Of a DNA stretch of 64,000 nucleotides, positions 24,599-34,477 are shown in pieces. Every line of letters begins with the position of its first letter. Position 1 is the stretch's first letter. Source of the DNA: Dehalococcoidales bacterium. GTDB taxonomy: Bacteria > Chloroflexota > Dehalococcoidia > Dehalococcoidales > UBA2162. A program made the translations under genes and the position numbers. A model generated the notes under the pieces. It was not told the DNA's origin and did no database searches. It saw nothing but the letters and a program-made list of their open reading frames with translations. The stretch is from positions 9,155 to 73,154 of the forward strand of contig JAFGCW010000012.1 in NCBI GenBank assembly GCA_016932435.1, written 5' to 3'.

Positions 24599-25591
24599 AT
24601 GGGTAACAACCTCGAAGGGAAAGTAGCGGTCGTTGCCGGGTCCGGGCAGGGGATAGGCAGGGCTATTGCCATACACCTGGCGAAGGAAGGAGCAAAGGTC
24701 GTCACCAATAACCGGTGTAAAGGATCTACCGGTTTTGCTTTTATCACTGAAGAAAACCTTAACGCCTTGAGCGAAGAAGATAAAAAGTGGCTTGAGGATG
24801 GTATGAGGTCGGTCGAGGGTGATGCCGAGACCACGGCCAATACCATAAAGGAAATGGGTGGCAAGGCAATACCTTTCTTCGGCGATGTTTCGAAGTTCGA
24901 TGTTGCCGAACAGCTTATGAAAACGGCTGTCGACGGATTCGGTAAGATCGATATCCTGGTGAATGTGGTGGGGACATTCGGCTTCAGTGAGATATGGAAG
25001 ATGTCCGAGGAGCAGTGGGATCACGTCTGTGCCATCAAGCCGAAGGCACATTTCAACTGTATACGGCACGCCCTTCCGTACATGATGGAGCAGAAGTGGG
25101 GCAGGATAATCAACTGCACATCCGGAGCGTTTGCCGGTTCGGACAAGCATACCAACTATGCTACCGCCAACGCCGGAGTACTCGGACTGACCTGGAGCGT
25201 CGCCCAGGAAATGTTTAAGTACGGAATCACCTGTAATGCCTTTGCCCCGGCTGCCCTGACACGGGCATCCTACGAGCTGGAAGCCTATATCCGGGCAATC
25301 CCGCCGGAACAGAGCCCGATGGGATACGGGAAGATATCCATCATGGATGTTTCGCCACCGCCGGAGGAACTGGCGCCGTTTATTGCTTACCTGGCGACGG
25401 AAGACGCGGCGAACATCAGCGGTTCCGTATTCTTTACGGCCAGTAACAGTATCGACATGTACGGCGACCTGCGGATGGAGAAGCGGATATTCAAGTATGG
25501 CGACCACTGGACGGTGGACGAGTTGAAGAAGGAGGTCCCGCGTGGACTGCTGCGCGGATATCGCAGTCCCGCCGCACCGCCGGGCGGATAA
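24599..25591 (+). CDS. Short-chain dehydrogenase/reductase lacking the usual catalytic lysine
   Basis: The 330-residue SDR has the Rossmann motif VVAGSGQGIGRAIA (residues 11-24), an insertion of about 30 residues after NNRCKGSTG, the NVVG phrase where NNAG is usual, and Ser in NCTSGAFAG. The catalytic YxxxK is Y-A-T-A-N (YATANAGVLGL), so Lys is replaced by Asn. This raises doubt about ordinary oxidoreductase activity or suggests a modified mechanism. The start is supported by AAAGGAG. A multifunctional-enzyme-type (MaoC-associated) SDR ancestry is possible, but I cannot confirm it. Confidence 0.85.
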   Translation: MGNNLEGKVAVVAGSGQGIGRAIAIHLAKEGAKVVTNNRCKGSTGFAFITEENLNALSEEDKKWLEDGMRSVEGDAETTANTIKEMGGKAIPFFGDVSKFDVAEQLMKTAVDGFGKIDILVNVVGTFGFSEIWKMSEEQWDHVCAIKPKAHFNCIRHALPYMMEQKWGRIINCTSGAFAGSDKHTNYATANAGVLGLTWSVAQEMFKYGITCNAFAPAALTRASYELEAYIRAIPPEQSPMGYGKISIMDVSPPPEELAPFIAYLATEDAANISGSVFFTASNSIDMYGDLRMEKRIFKYGDHWTVDELKKEVPRGLLRGYRSPAAPPGG

Positions 25592-26198
25592 TACTTTTTA
25601 CCATTCCGTACTCGATACGGAATCTAGAGAAATCGCGTTTTATTAAATACGAAGTTGTTATACCAGAAATTCTACTTGAAAAGGATTTTCTGGATTCCCG
25701 CCTTCGCGGGACTGACAGAGAGGTTCATTGTCATCCCGTACTCTATTTTAGTCATCCCGTGCTTGACACGGGATCCATGATTCTTCTCGGCAGAATACTT
25801 TCATATGCATATTATTAGTGATACATTTCCTTTTTTTCCTCTCTTCCTCCTACGTTCGCCCTAAGCGAACTGCGGCGGACTTGCAGCCCGGTTACGAGTT
25901 AACCCTCTCTCCAAATGGAAAGAGGGTTACTCGAAAACAGGATTATTTACGGTCGACAGTCGATTTATTTTAGGTGTGGAGTGATTGCTTGTTTAGGTAA
26001 AGAGCGGGGGAAGGAACGGCCAAGGTATAGAGTGTCATTGCGAGGAGTCCGCTTTAGGCGGACGACGAAACAATCCGTGCCATGATGACACATTGGTCAT
26101 GAATACCAGTAAGAATTCTTATTAATTTGGTAATAATCAGGCCTGGGGATTGCAGCGTCATCCGGCGCAGGTGGATTCCTCGCAACGAAGGAGTGTCT
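25592..26198. repeat. Gene-free stretch with several dispersed hairpin repeats
   Basis: These 607 bases hold no convincing gene. They contain inverted repeats at 25691-25720 (ATTCCCGCCTTCGCGGGA), 25751-25772 (CATCCCGTGCTTGACACGGGAT) and 26033-26090 (TGTCATTG to GATGACA). A longer palindromic unit at 25887-25937 (GAGTTAACCCTCTCT / GGAAAGAGGGTTACTCG) recurs at 35130-35182. Confidence 0.7.
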
Positions 26199-26780
26199 CT
26201 AACCTGATAACTCTAACCTCACCCTCTCTGTGAAGTGAAAGTTTTCGTCGGGCACGGCGTATGAAACGTAGTTGCAGAGGAATTCGCCTTCGGGTGTTTT
26301 ATCCTGCAGTTCTACCATCAGTTCGCTGGTTCTTTCTACATCGATAAATTCGGAAATGGTCAGGTGAGGGGAGAATGGGAAGGGCCGGGGAGGTGCATTT
26401 TCGAATACGGAAGAACTCTCCAGCGTAGTTACCAGGCTGCTAAGTATATCTTTCGGTTCGATAGCCAGGACCACTCCCGGTGCCGGGAGGTAGTTCGATA
26501 ACGGTCCGTACTGAATGGTAAAGCGAGTACACCCGGATGCCAGCATCTTCATTTCTTCGAGATGAAAGTCATCCACCGGTCTGGGAAGCGGTACCGTGAG
26601 TGAAATATGCGCTTCGCAGTAAGACTGTCCCCTGGGATCGTGAATCTCTCGGAGCCGGTTCACTTCATCCGCCGGCGGATCGGGCGGATATATCAGGATG
26701 ACACCGAATCGGTACGCTTTTTGCCAGTCAATCCATCCGTTCATGTCCATTGCGTATTCTGTGATCATATGATAACCCAA
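26199..26780 (-). CDS. 2H phosphoesterase superfamily protein (2'-5' RNA ligase-like)
   Basis: The 193-residue protein has the two His-x-Thr/Ser signatures of the 2H fold: AHISLTVPLP (about residue 57) and PHLTISEF (about residue 140), spaced as in LigT-like proteins. The strand phrase FTIQYGPLSNYLP lies between them. Such enzymes hydrolyse cyclic or 2'-5' phosphodiesters; the substrate here is unknown. Several Met codons near the N-terminus leave the start uncertain. It is a stand-alone gene next to repeats. Confidence 0.8.
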   Translation of the reverse strand: MGYHMITEYAMDMNGWIDWQKAYRFGVILIYPPDPPADEVNRLREIHDPRGQSYCEAHISLTVPLPRPVDDFHLEEMKMLASGCTRFTIQYGPLSNYLPAPGVVLAIEPKDILSSLVTTLESSSVFENAPPRPFPFSPHLTISEFIDVERTSELMVELQDKTPEGEFLCNYVSYAVPDENFHFTERVRLELSG

Positions 26781-26867
26781 CTTTCCACGATCAATGTTGT
26801 AGTATTATACACCCGGTTTTCAAATGGGTGGTGGAGTACGCATGATGTGAAAAGATAATACTATATA

Positions 26868-29800
26868 TTAAATTTCTCCCGTTCTCAGTGTTTCGTGAAT
26901 TTTACTGCGTGAGAAAGAGAGTACCAGCAGGAAGCTGGTAAAAATGAATGCCAGAAGCAGTATGCCGAAGGAAATACCGATCGTTACCCAGTCAATGCTT
27001 AAGATGAATGGCGGAAGGACTTTCGAGCCCTGTTCCGTCAGCTGGAGGAAAGGCATCATGATGGTATTTAATCTTTCACCGGTAATCGCACCAAGTGCCA
27101 GTCCGAAAACAATGATAATAAGCTGTTCGAACGCGAGAAGCCCGAATATCTGGCGCTGGGAAAAACCGATAGCCCGGAGAACGGCGAAATCAAGCTGTCT
27201 TGCCTGGGCAGAGAGGTATGAATAAACCAGGAATCCCAGGCTGCTTATCAGAACCACGCCTAACAGAGCAATCAGCAGAACACCTCTCCATGCAGCTCCT
27301 GCCAGCGGGTCATCTTTCATATCTGCAATCAAAGCTTCTCTATCGTAGATGTTTTTCGCGCTGAGCGAAGTACCCCGGATATTATCGAGAACTACGCTTC
27401 TCTGTGTACTGTCCTCGGGAAGGTCAAGCCATACTTCATTGGGGTATATCGTGTTTCCTATTTGCCTGTTTCTGGCGTTAAACAACCGGTCGATGTTAGC
27501 GATAACAAAACCTCCGGAATCAGGATCAAGACTCGGAAAGTATTCGATTATCTCGGTAACGGAGATATACAGGTCGTGACCTGAAAAGGAGATACGGGCG
27601 ACGTTATTTTCCGAAATACCATTTCTTTCGACGAATGACCGGCTTGCCAGGACGGATATTGGGCGGTCATCGGGATCAGGATATATTCCCAAAATGCTGG
27701 TATTGCGCATACTCCATCTCAAACTTGCTGAAGTTTGACCGTCATGAACGGTGAATCTGTCGGTATCAATCGAACCCGGTCGGTTCTCGATACCAACGGC
27801 CAGTTCTGATTTCTCATCGGGTGACACCTGCCATCCCTCTATATCCTCGAAGTCTTCGATTATTACAGGTTCTGTTAGTGCTGTTCCTTCAAGTTGAAGG
27901 TTATCGAAATTCACTTCCTGGAAAATAACATCGGTGCTGGCTGAAGCTCTGACATATAGTGAAATCAGGCTGCGAGGTGATAGAAGGTATTCAGAGGAAC
28001 CGGCAATAGTAAGAGGTGCTTTCATGTATTGCCAACCTCCGGCTGCCGCGTCGGTGTTCCCGAGTTTAACATCCATATAACGTCCCTTGCCGTCCTTTAT
28101 TCGTGCGTATACCACGACTTCCGGATTCGCCGGTTTTGAATACACCCATAAACCCATAGACTCTGCTTCGTCGAGGATTTCCAGACCTTCCGTCAGCGGT
28201 TTATCCCCAGCAAGTATATCCATTAATTCCGGCAGTGTCTTTTCATCGAAATCTTTCCTGAACCAGGCGATATCTTTCGTCCTGTCGGGATCGATGGCAA
28301 GCATATTGAATTCAGCAGTCGTGAAGACGGTACCGGCAGTACATTTTTGCCTGAAAACCACTCCGACGTTCTCAACTCCTTCGACAGCAAAATACCTGTC
28401 CTCGAGTGTTTGTTTGGAGGAGTGGCGCTCATTGAGTTCTTCGAGTCGCACATCTCCCCCTGACACATAAATATTACGTTCGGCGTAGCTTTGTTCGAGA
28501 GAGCCGATAAAACCGGAGGAAAACATACCGACACTGGCTGCAACCAGCAGGAGAAGTATAGGGCGTGAATAACGGACGGGACTCCGTGCCATTTGCCATA
28601 GGCCCAGTGCCAGCGGAGCGTTCCCTGAATACCTGGTGAGTCTGGCAGCCAGCCTGAGCAGAAGAGGGAATACCCGGAGGAAAATAATGGCAACAGCCAG
28701 CAGGAGGAGGATGGGAGTCAGCAGCAGTAATGGGTCCATGCCAAGGCCACCGAATATATCCATATTGGCCAGGGAACCTCTTTCTTCAAGTTCCCAATAC
28801 AAAGCCCCTCCGACTATAAGAAGGACGATATCGAGATAGAATCGTTGCCAGAAAGGAACCCGGGAAGGTCTGGATGACGTCTGCTTCTCGTGAACTATTC
28901 CCTGCCGGGAAGCCCGGACTGCCGGTATGACGAGAGCGAGCAGACAAAGTACTGCAGCGGAGAGTATAAGTATTATTACCGTGCCGGAGAATCTTACCGG
29001 TATCATCTCACCTCCGGTCAGTGACTGGAATGAGGCCGTTTTTCCGAGCAGGCTGAAAAGGAATGCTCCCAGGGCAGTGCCGATGGCCGTTCCGGTTACA
29101 CATATCAGCAGACCTTCGGAAAGGTATATTAGGAAGATATGCCAGGTTCCAGCACCGCGACTCCTGTACATCGAGATTTCACCTGCCTGGCGTTCTATGA
29201 GCATATTAGAGACCATGACAAGGTAAAAAATAATGATAGCGGCTACCTGGAAGACAATAAGGAAAAGGGGAATCTGGGTAAACATAAGCCTGCCGGAATA
29301 TTCCGATATGATTCCATCAAGAGTGGTAAGCAGCCCTGAGCGGGGTAGTTCCTGCGCGATTTCCCGCTCCATGCGGCGGATATCGTTTTTTATGGTATTC
29401 GCATTCCCGGAATGTATGTTATCGATATCGATATAATAGAACCAGTTATAGTCAGCCCTGCCTTCCGGTAACAATTGCGGTACGATCTCAAAAAGTGTTT
29501 CTTCGGCAATAAAGACCGGGGCCCTTGGTGGAACGGAGTTACCTTCGGCATCCACCAGCGGGAGGGTGAAAACATACGGATTCAGAAACCAGAATTCATC
29601 AGCAGGATCTATGGGATCTATCAGGGCAGTCAATTCGACAGTGATATTTCTCACTGTTCCACCGAATCCGCTTCTGAAGGTGAACCTGTCACCAACTTTT
29701 AAATCGAAAATCTCGGCCGTTTCGCTGCCTATCATCCCTTCGATGGCGAAATCGGGTGAGTCGATCCCGCCCTGGCTGAGTTCAGGGGGAGAATACCCGG

Positions 29801-30260
29801 CGAGTCTGCCATCGGCGATAGTTATGTGTTTATCGAGGTTTGAAAATACGTGAAAATAGCCGGTAGGCTGGTATGGTCCACCGGGTGTGGGACGGTCGGT
29901 GTAAAAAAAGTCGAATGATTGTGTCTGTATCCAGGTTTCTTCCTGGCGAATTACATCCCCAAGGTTTTTGGGGATCTTGCCGGAGATCAGTTCGGAAGTT
30001 TCCTGGAATTCATCATGATTGACATAATAGTTGGGGGCATAAAAATGAAGGTCAAGCAGTTCTATCGCCCGGTTTTGGAGTGAATGTTCGAGGCCCAGGT
30101 CGTTAATTGCGTTTGAGTAGAGAGGGGCGCTGGAAAGAAGAGCTACCGCAACGATAACTCCAGCCAGTACGGTAGAAAGCAGCCGCCAGTTGGAAATAAT
30201 CCTCCTGGCAACAACCTGCCATACCGAAAGAAGGAACAACATTGCAGAGTAACTATACAA
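26868..30260 (-). CDS. Large FtsX-like ABC permease with inserted extracytoplasmic beta domains
   Basis: The 1130-residue protein begins with a membrane helix (LLSTVLAGVIVAVALLSSAP) and a periplasmic domain of about 270 residues, then an FtsX core of helices (about 330-470) and a second helix group (about 490-600). A second large extracytoplasmic region (about 610-960) is followed by a C-terminal FtsX core containing VLRAIGFSQRQIFGLLAFEQ. The second region includes a jelly-roll-like segment (YARIKDGKGRYMDVKLGN and VIIEDFEDIEGWQ) resembling carbohydrate-binding modules. This is the layout of MacB/LolC-type duplicated permeases, but no ATPase gene lies next to it. ATG 30242 is an alternative start. 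Transport of a lipid, peptide or surface component is possible but not proven. Confidence 0.85.
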   Translation of the reverse strand: MYSYSAMLFLLSVWQVVARRIISNWRLLSTVLAGVIVAVALLSSAPLYSNAINDLGLEHSLQNRAIELLDLHFYAPNYYVNHDEFQETSELISGKIPKNLGDVIRQEETWIQTQSFDFFYTDRPTPGGPYQPTGYFHVFSNLDKHITIADGRLAGYSPPELSQGGIDSPDFAIEGMIGSETAEIFDLKVGDRFTFRSGFGGTVRNITVELTALIDPIDPADEFWFLNPYVFTLPLVDAEGNSVPPRAPVFIAEETLFEIVPQLLPEGRADYNWFYYIDIDNIHSGNANTIKNDIRRMEREIAQELPRSGLLTTLDGIISEYSGRLMFTQIPLFLIVFQVAAIIIFYLVMVSNMLIERQAGEISMYRSRGAGTWHIFLIYLSEGLLICVTGTAIGTALGAFLFSLLGKTASFQSLTGGEMIPVRFSGTVIILILSAAVLCLLALVIPAVRASRQGIVHEKQTSSRPSRVPFWQRFYLDIVLLIVGGALYWELEERGSLANMDIFGGLGMDPLLLLTPILLLLAVAIIFLRVFPLLLRLAARLTRYSGNAPLALGLWQMARSPVRYSRPILLLLVAASVGMFSSGFIGSLEQSYAERNIYVSGGDVRLEELNERHSSKQTLEDRYFAVEGVENVGVVFRQKCTAGTVFTTAEFNMLAIDPDRTKDIAWFRKDFDEKTLPELMDILAGDKPLTEGLEILDEAESMGLWVYSKPANPEVVVYARIKDGKGRYMDVKLGNTDAAAGGWQYMKAPLTIAGSSEYLLSPRSLISLYVRASASTDVIFQEVNFDNLQLEGTALTEPVIIEDFEDIEGWQVSPDEKSELAVGIENRPGSIDTDRFTVHDGQTSASLRWSMRNTSILGIYPDPDDRPISVLASRSFVERNGISENNVARISFSGHDLYISVTEIIEYFPSLDPDSGGFVIANIDRLFNARNRQIGNTIYPNEVWLDLPEDSTQRSVVLDNIRGTSLSAKNIYDREALIADMKDDPLAGAAWRGVLLIALLGVVLISSLGFLVYSYLSAQARQLDFAVLRAIGFSQRQIFGLLAFEQLIIIVFGLALGAITGERLNTIMMPFLQLTEQGSKVLPPFILSIDWVTIGISFGILLLAFIFTSFLLVLSFSRSKIHETLRTGEI

Positions 30261-30356
30261 ATAAATGTACTAAATAACAAGATAGTTTCAAATATTAACT
30301 ATTTTATTCGTTGCAGAGACGCTTTTAAGGTGATTCTTTTCAGCCAGTCAGGTCAT

Positions 30357-30875
30357 CTACTTATCTCTGATGGCTTTTTCGGTGATCTCTTTGACCAGCG
30401 CGTCTTTTCCGTCCATGTAGGCGTAGACGTCGTTGTCAAATTTCTCGGCTAACGACCATTTCAACACGCTCAACTTTTCAGCGTATTCTTTGTTTCTTTT
30501 AAGAAAGTCGCGGAAGGCAGTCTCTTTTTTCAGTTCGAGAGCGTGTTCGGGACAGACATAAAGGTGATGGCGGGGAAGGGAGTCTTTCAACTCTCCGTCT
30601 TCCAGCTTGAACACTTCCCGTTCTTCTATTCCACCATTGCCTTCGTGGAGGTAGCCGCGTTCGGCAAGCAGGTCTATCATTTTCTCCAGTTCGCCTGACT
30701 TTATCACCAGTATCAGGTCGATTATCGGCTTGGCAGTCATTCCGGAAATAGAGGTACTGCCTACGTGTTCGATGCGCAGGCAGACCTTAATGACCTTTTC
30801 ACCAAGATATTTCTTAAGCTCCTCGAACCACTCAGGCCATTCCGGATTATATTTCTCTACCAGCGTTACCGTCAT
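30357..30875 (-). CDS. GrpB family protein (UPF0157, nucleotidyltransferase fold)
   Basis: The 172-residue protein shows the GrpB signatures: YNPEWPEWFEELKKYLGE, RIEHVGSTSISGMTAKPIIDL and RHHLYVCPEHALELKKETAFRDFL in shortened form, with a terminal YAYMDGKDALVKEI. The GSTS motif matches the nucleotidyltransferase active-site strand. The biological role of the family is not settled. The gene lies 15 bases downstream of the phosphotransferase gene and is probably cotranscribed with it. Confidence 0.9.
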   Translation of the reverse strand: MTVTLVEKYNPEWPEWFEELKKYLGEKVIKVCLRIEHVGSTSISGMTAKPIIDLILVIKSGELEKMIDLLAERGYLHEGNGGIEEREVFKLEDGELKDSLPRHHLYVCPEHALELKKETAFRDFLKRNKEYAEKLSVLKWSLAEKFDNDVYAYMDGKDALVKEITEKAIRDK

Positions 30876-30890
30876 AATACAATTACCTTT

Positions 30891-31760
30891 TCAACTGATT
30901 GTATTTAAAAGTTCTCTTAGTTTAAAGAAGGTTTTCCAGCACCGGATATGCCATGTCAGAATTTCATTGTCGATTTCTCTATGCTTCCTGTATTCCTTTA
31001 TTACGGCTTCTACTTCCACTTGTTCCAGGTCTCTGTCCGCACCGACCAGGAATCCCAAGTCCCACATCGGATCACCCAGGGCAAGAAGATCCCAGTCGAT
31101 GATATAAATTCTATCTTCTACGGAGAGGATATTTGCGGAGAAGAAATCGCCGTGAACCAGGGTAATCATTGCCGAAAAAGGTTCTTTATTTTTCTTTAAT
31201 TCATTGGCATCATGAGAGAGTTCAGGATAGGTTCTTCTCCATTCAGGGCTATTTTTATCGAGGGTTACAGGAAAATTTAGTACACCGTTACGAATCCTGT
31301 CCCTGTTAGGTTTAGAACCGGTAATATCTTCCTTCAGTTCATCCGACAGACTGCCGAGTGAAATATTGTGCAGACCCCCCAATACCTTTGCAGTTTTTAT
31401 CCTTGTTTCGCGGTTCCATTCCGAAGCGATGAGTTTTTCATAGAGAATTGCCGATGTGTTTCCCTCCAGACAGTATCCAGTCACTTCGGGGATGTGAATA
31501 TCACCAGTGTTGAGTTCTTTCGCAGACAGTACATTTTTCCCGGCTGTTCTCATCACACCGATTTCTGAATAATCATCGTATCCTTCATGATATATTTTCA
31601 GGATTCCTTCAGAAGGTCTGCTATCAACTGAAAAGGAACAATCAAGTACGTCACAGCCGCTGCCGGACGTGATTGGTTCAACTTTTTTTACAGTAACAGC
31701 ATTTGTATCTAGACACTTTCCTATATAGGTTTTTACATATTCGAAATCATTAGTCATCAC
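30891..31760 (-). CDS. Aminoglycoside/choline phosphotransferase-like kinase (APH family)
   Basis: The 289-residue protein has the APH-fold catalytic loop VHGDFFSANIL (Brenner motif HGDxxxxN) and the metal-binding IIDWDLLALGDPMWDLGF motif, with an N-terminal lobe ending in LYEKL. Such kinases phosphorylate small molecules (choline, aminoglycosides, sugars). No neighbouring gene fixes the substrate, and resistance should not be assumed. Confidence 0.85.
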   Translation of the reverse strand: MMTNDFEYVKTYIGKCLDTNAVTVKKVEPITSGSGCDVLDCSFSVDSRPSEGILKIYHEGYDDYSEIGVMRTAGKNVLSAKELNTGDIHIPEVTGYCLEGNTSAILYEKLIASEWNRETRIKTAKVLGGLHNISLGSLSDELKEDITGSKPNRDRIRNGVLNFPVTLDKNSPEWRRTYPELSHDANELKKNKEPFSAMITLVHGDFFSANILSVEDRIYIIDWDLLALGDPMWDLGFLVGADRDLEQVEVEAVIKEYRKHREIDNEILTWHIRCWKTFFKLRELLNTIS

Positions 31761-31819
31761 GTTTGAGTGTATTTCGGGATCAGGATATTGTCAATATCTT
31801 TATTGAGGATGCTATGTGG

Positions 31820-33003
31820 TTATTTCGGCAGGCCGTTGTCTTCGGTATAAAGATCAATCACATGGATCGTTCGATAATTGAATATATATACTTGATCCGC
31901 AAAAACTGCCATCGACTGAAGGTGTGGCAAACCGGAAATACCGTCCACACTTTGAATTAAGCCAGGATTATCTGGTTGAGAAATATCTACGATGAATATT
32001 GGGAATGAGTAAGGGGCTTTGGTATCTTCCGGTATACATAATCCCATGATGAAAGCATAATTATCTAAAATCTCGATTTTTTAGTATAATAAGGCAACTC
32101 TAGTCGTGCCACTTCATGAATATCTTCTATGTCAGATACATCTAACACAACAAGTCCTGAATCACCTGCCGAAATAAAGGCATGATCACCGGAAATCCCG
32201 ATATCCAAGAAACTATTACCTGAAAAAACTCCTTTCGTAATCGTTTCTCCGGTTCCTTCTGTCGTTTCTAGAGGTGACAATCCCCATTCCTTATTTTTAT
32301 AGAAACTACACTGCTGTGGCTCGGAAGGAGATAACATATCAAAAGGTGTTAATCCACTTTCCTCTAACACGAAGAAACGGCTATCACTGAAAGCGGTAGC
32401 TACTGTTTGTGTGCCGGACTGCGGAGAGCGATCACCCCGGTTTACTTCGAAGTCTGTGATTTTCCCAGGGTTATCAGGATTAGATATATCGTAAACTGCG
32501 AAGTAGGGTGGAAAAGCAGTACGTGCAATCATATAGTCACCGGATATATCGGGCCAAAGAAGTGGAAATTGGATTTCTTTGCAAGATACCTCTGTAATCG
32601 AAGGGATATTGGAAACGTCGAGAATCCATAGAATGCTTTCGGGGCCATTCCAGAGATAAGAATATATATAGTCACCGGCAAGAATCACGTCACCTGAGGG
32701 GGGTAGTATCTGAATAGGGGCCTTGATCGAAACTACTTCTACTGGATTGGATGTATCTGATACATCCAACACGCGTAACGTAGCAGCGGTCTCTATTCCT
32801 GATGTTGAATCAACCGTCATCAGTAACAGGTAAGGACATCCGTTAATCTCACCAACTGTGGCACTATTTATTGCTTCCTCTAACTTCAACTCCGCAATTA
32901 TCTCCGGAGATAGAGCAGCCATGGAACGTTGACATCCTGTTATTGTTATCGACAGAATAACAAAAGACAGAACACTTATGAAAATCTTCTTCGTATTGAT
33001 TAT
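31820..33003 (-). pseudogene. LVIVD beta-propeller lipoprotein gene with lost start codon and frameshift
   Basis: In the frame, a lipoprotein signal (K-K-I-F-I-S then hydrophobic residues and ITITGC) precedes repeated motifs of the LVIVD type (RVLDVSDTSNP, AVYDISNPDNP, VVLDVSDIED, FIVDISQPDNP). At the expected start position, correctly spaced after AGGAG, the codon is ATA (33003-33001) instead of ATG, and no other start serves the signal peptide. At a run of six T (32077-32082) the frame shifts; one extra base would join TKK to IEILDNYAFIMG. The gene therefore seems inactive, unless both changes are sequence errors. The first intact Met is at 32922. Confidence 0.7.
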
Positions 33004-33325
33004 AAATTACTCCTAGCTATTTGACAGAGCCTCTCTTAACAGATGATTATTATTGACTCTTTTATATGTTAGCCGCTCTATAAACGGCCAAATAGACAAT
33101 AATGCAAGTATTATACCATCACCCATGAACCGTTTTTAAGAATTGCTTACGTTCTTGTTCTCTTTTCGTTTGTAGTGGTACCTGCAAATTGTTTTTACGC
33201 CGCCTTTTGTTTCATAGATGATTACCTGAGGTCACGCAAGAGAATTGATGAGAGACCTGCTTGTATAGAGAATATTTGCTGCTGTACAATTCGTACACTG
33301 TCAATAACCGGAAAGAGAGAAGAAG
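33004..33325. other. Gene-free spacer
   Basis: This is an AT-rich intergenic region of about 320 bases between divergent genes. A small palindrome (GCCGCTCTATAAACGGC) near 33070 is the only structure seen; no convincing promoter or gene stands out. Confidence 0.4.
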
Positions 33326-34444
33326 ATGAAGATAACCAATGTGAAAGTATTCCAGGTAGGCGTGAACCGGCAGAGTTGGACATTCGTCAAGATAGAGACC
33401 GATGAAGGTATACACGGCTGGGGCGAGGGCAGCCTGGAAGGGCAGGAAAAGGCGGTTGAAGAAGCCGTGAAAGTTCTGAGTAACAGGATTATCGATATGG
33501 ATCCCACACTGATAGAACGGCACTGGCAGGTGATGTACCGGCACGGATTCTGGCGCGGCGGCGTTGTCCTGAACTCGGCATTGAGCGCTATCGATCAGGC
33601 GTTATGGGATATCGCCGGTAAGGTATACGACCTTCCGGTGTATAAACTTCTCGGCGGTGCCGTAAGAGACAAGGTAAAAGCCTATACCCACGCCTTTGCA
33701 CCCGAGCAAGCGGTTGCGCTGGTAAAAGAGGGTTACCTGGGAATTAAAGCCGGCGGGATGCCGTTCCGGGGGGAGAATGTCGAACCTAATGAAGTATCCT
33801 CACGGTTGAGAGAGTCGATAAAAACGCTGCGTGAAGCGGTGGGACCGGATATAGAGATTATGATAGATAATCACGGCAGGGCATGGCCGTCGCTGGCGAT
33901 ACAGCAGATACGGGCGGTCGAGGAGTATAATATCTCATTCTTCGAGGAGCCGGTGCCGCCGGATAATATTGAAGCACTGGCAGAGGTGCGAAGGAATATT
34001 TCAGGGACAGACCTTGCTACTGGCGAAAGGCTTTTCAGCCGGTGGGACTACCGGCGGCTTATCGAGAACCAGCTTGTGAATATTATCCAGCCGGATGTCT
34101 GCCACTGCGGAGGTATATCCGAGTTAAGGAGAATCGCCGCTGCCGCGGAGACATATTACATACGCGTTGCTCCACATAATCCGAACGGCCCGGTAGCGAC
34201 GGCTGCCAGCATCCAGCTTTCGGCGGCGATACCGAACTTTGCGACGCTTGAATATGCAGTACCGCCGGAGGAGTTCATGAAGGTGGTCAAGAATCCGACG
34301 AAACAGGTAGACGGATATTTTCCGATCTTGGAAACACCCGGACTGGGAATAGAACTGGATGAAGAGGTGATGGTGCAGTATCCGTATATAGAGAAGTCAT
34401 ACCACGGCGAGTATTACCGGGATGGTGGGATTGCAGATGTGTAA
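33326..34444 (+). CDS. Mandelate racemase/muconate lactonizing enzyme family dehydratase (galactonate dehydratase-like)
   Basis: The 372-residue enolase-superfamily enzyme has an N-terminal capping domain (TDEGIHGWGEGSLEGQ), then barrel motifs with the expected metal ligands: MIDNHGRAW (Asp), FFEEPVPPDN (Glu), ATGERLFSRWD (Glu) and IIQPDVCHCGGISE. The catalytic His lies in RVAPHNPNGPVA. The His after NH in IDNHG matches the D-galactonate/sugar-acid dehydratase subgroup. It would dehydrate a sugar acid to a 2-keto-3-deoxy acid. No sugar-acid pathway neighbours are visible, so the exact substrate is open. Confidence 0.88.
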   Translation: MKITNVKVFQVGVNRQSWTFVKIETDEGIHGWGEGSLEGQEKAVEEAVKVLSNRIIDMDPTLIERHWQVMYRHGFWRGGVVLNSALSAIDQALWDIAGKVYDLPVYKLLGGAVRDKVKAYTHAFAPEQAVALVKEGYLGIKAGGMPFRGENVEPNEVSSRLRESIKTLREAVGPDIEIMIDNHGRAWPSLAIQQIRAVEEYNISFFEEPVPPDNIEALAEVRRNISGTDLATGERLFSRWDYRRLIENQLVNIIQPDVCHCGGISELRRIAAAAETYYIRVAPHNPNGPVATAASIQLSAAIPNFATLEYAVPPEEFMKVVKNPTKQVDGYFPILETPGLGIELDEEVMVQYPYIEKSYHGEYYRDGGIADV

Positions 34445-34477
34445 TTACCTATTTTACCGGGATGAAGGAACAACATC

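Noticed and set aside
25592..26198. CRISPR-like array in the repeat-rich spacer
   Set aside because: The repeats are few, unequal and palindromic with no regular spacers, and no cas genes occur.
32070..32090. Programmed -1 frameshift at the A-rich run of the LVIVD gene
   Set aside because: The run has only six A residues on the sense strand, no clear downstream stimulator, and the same gene also lacks a start codon, so decay or sequence error is more likely.
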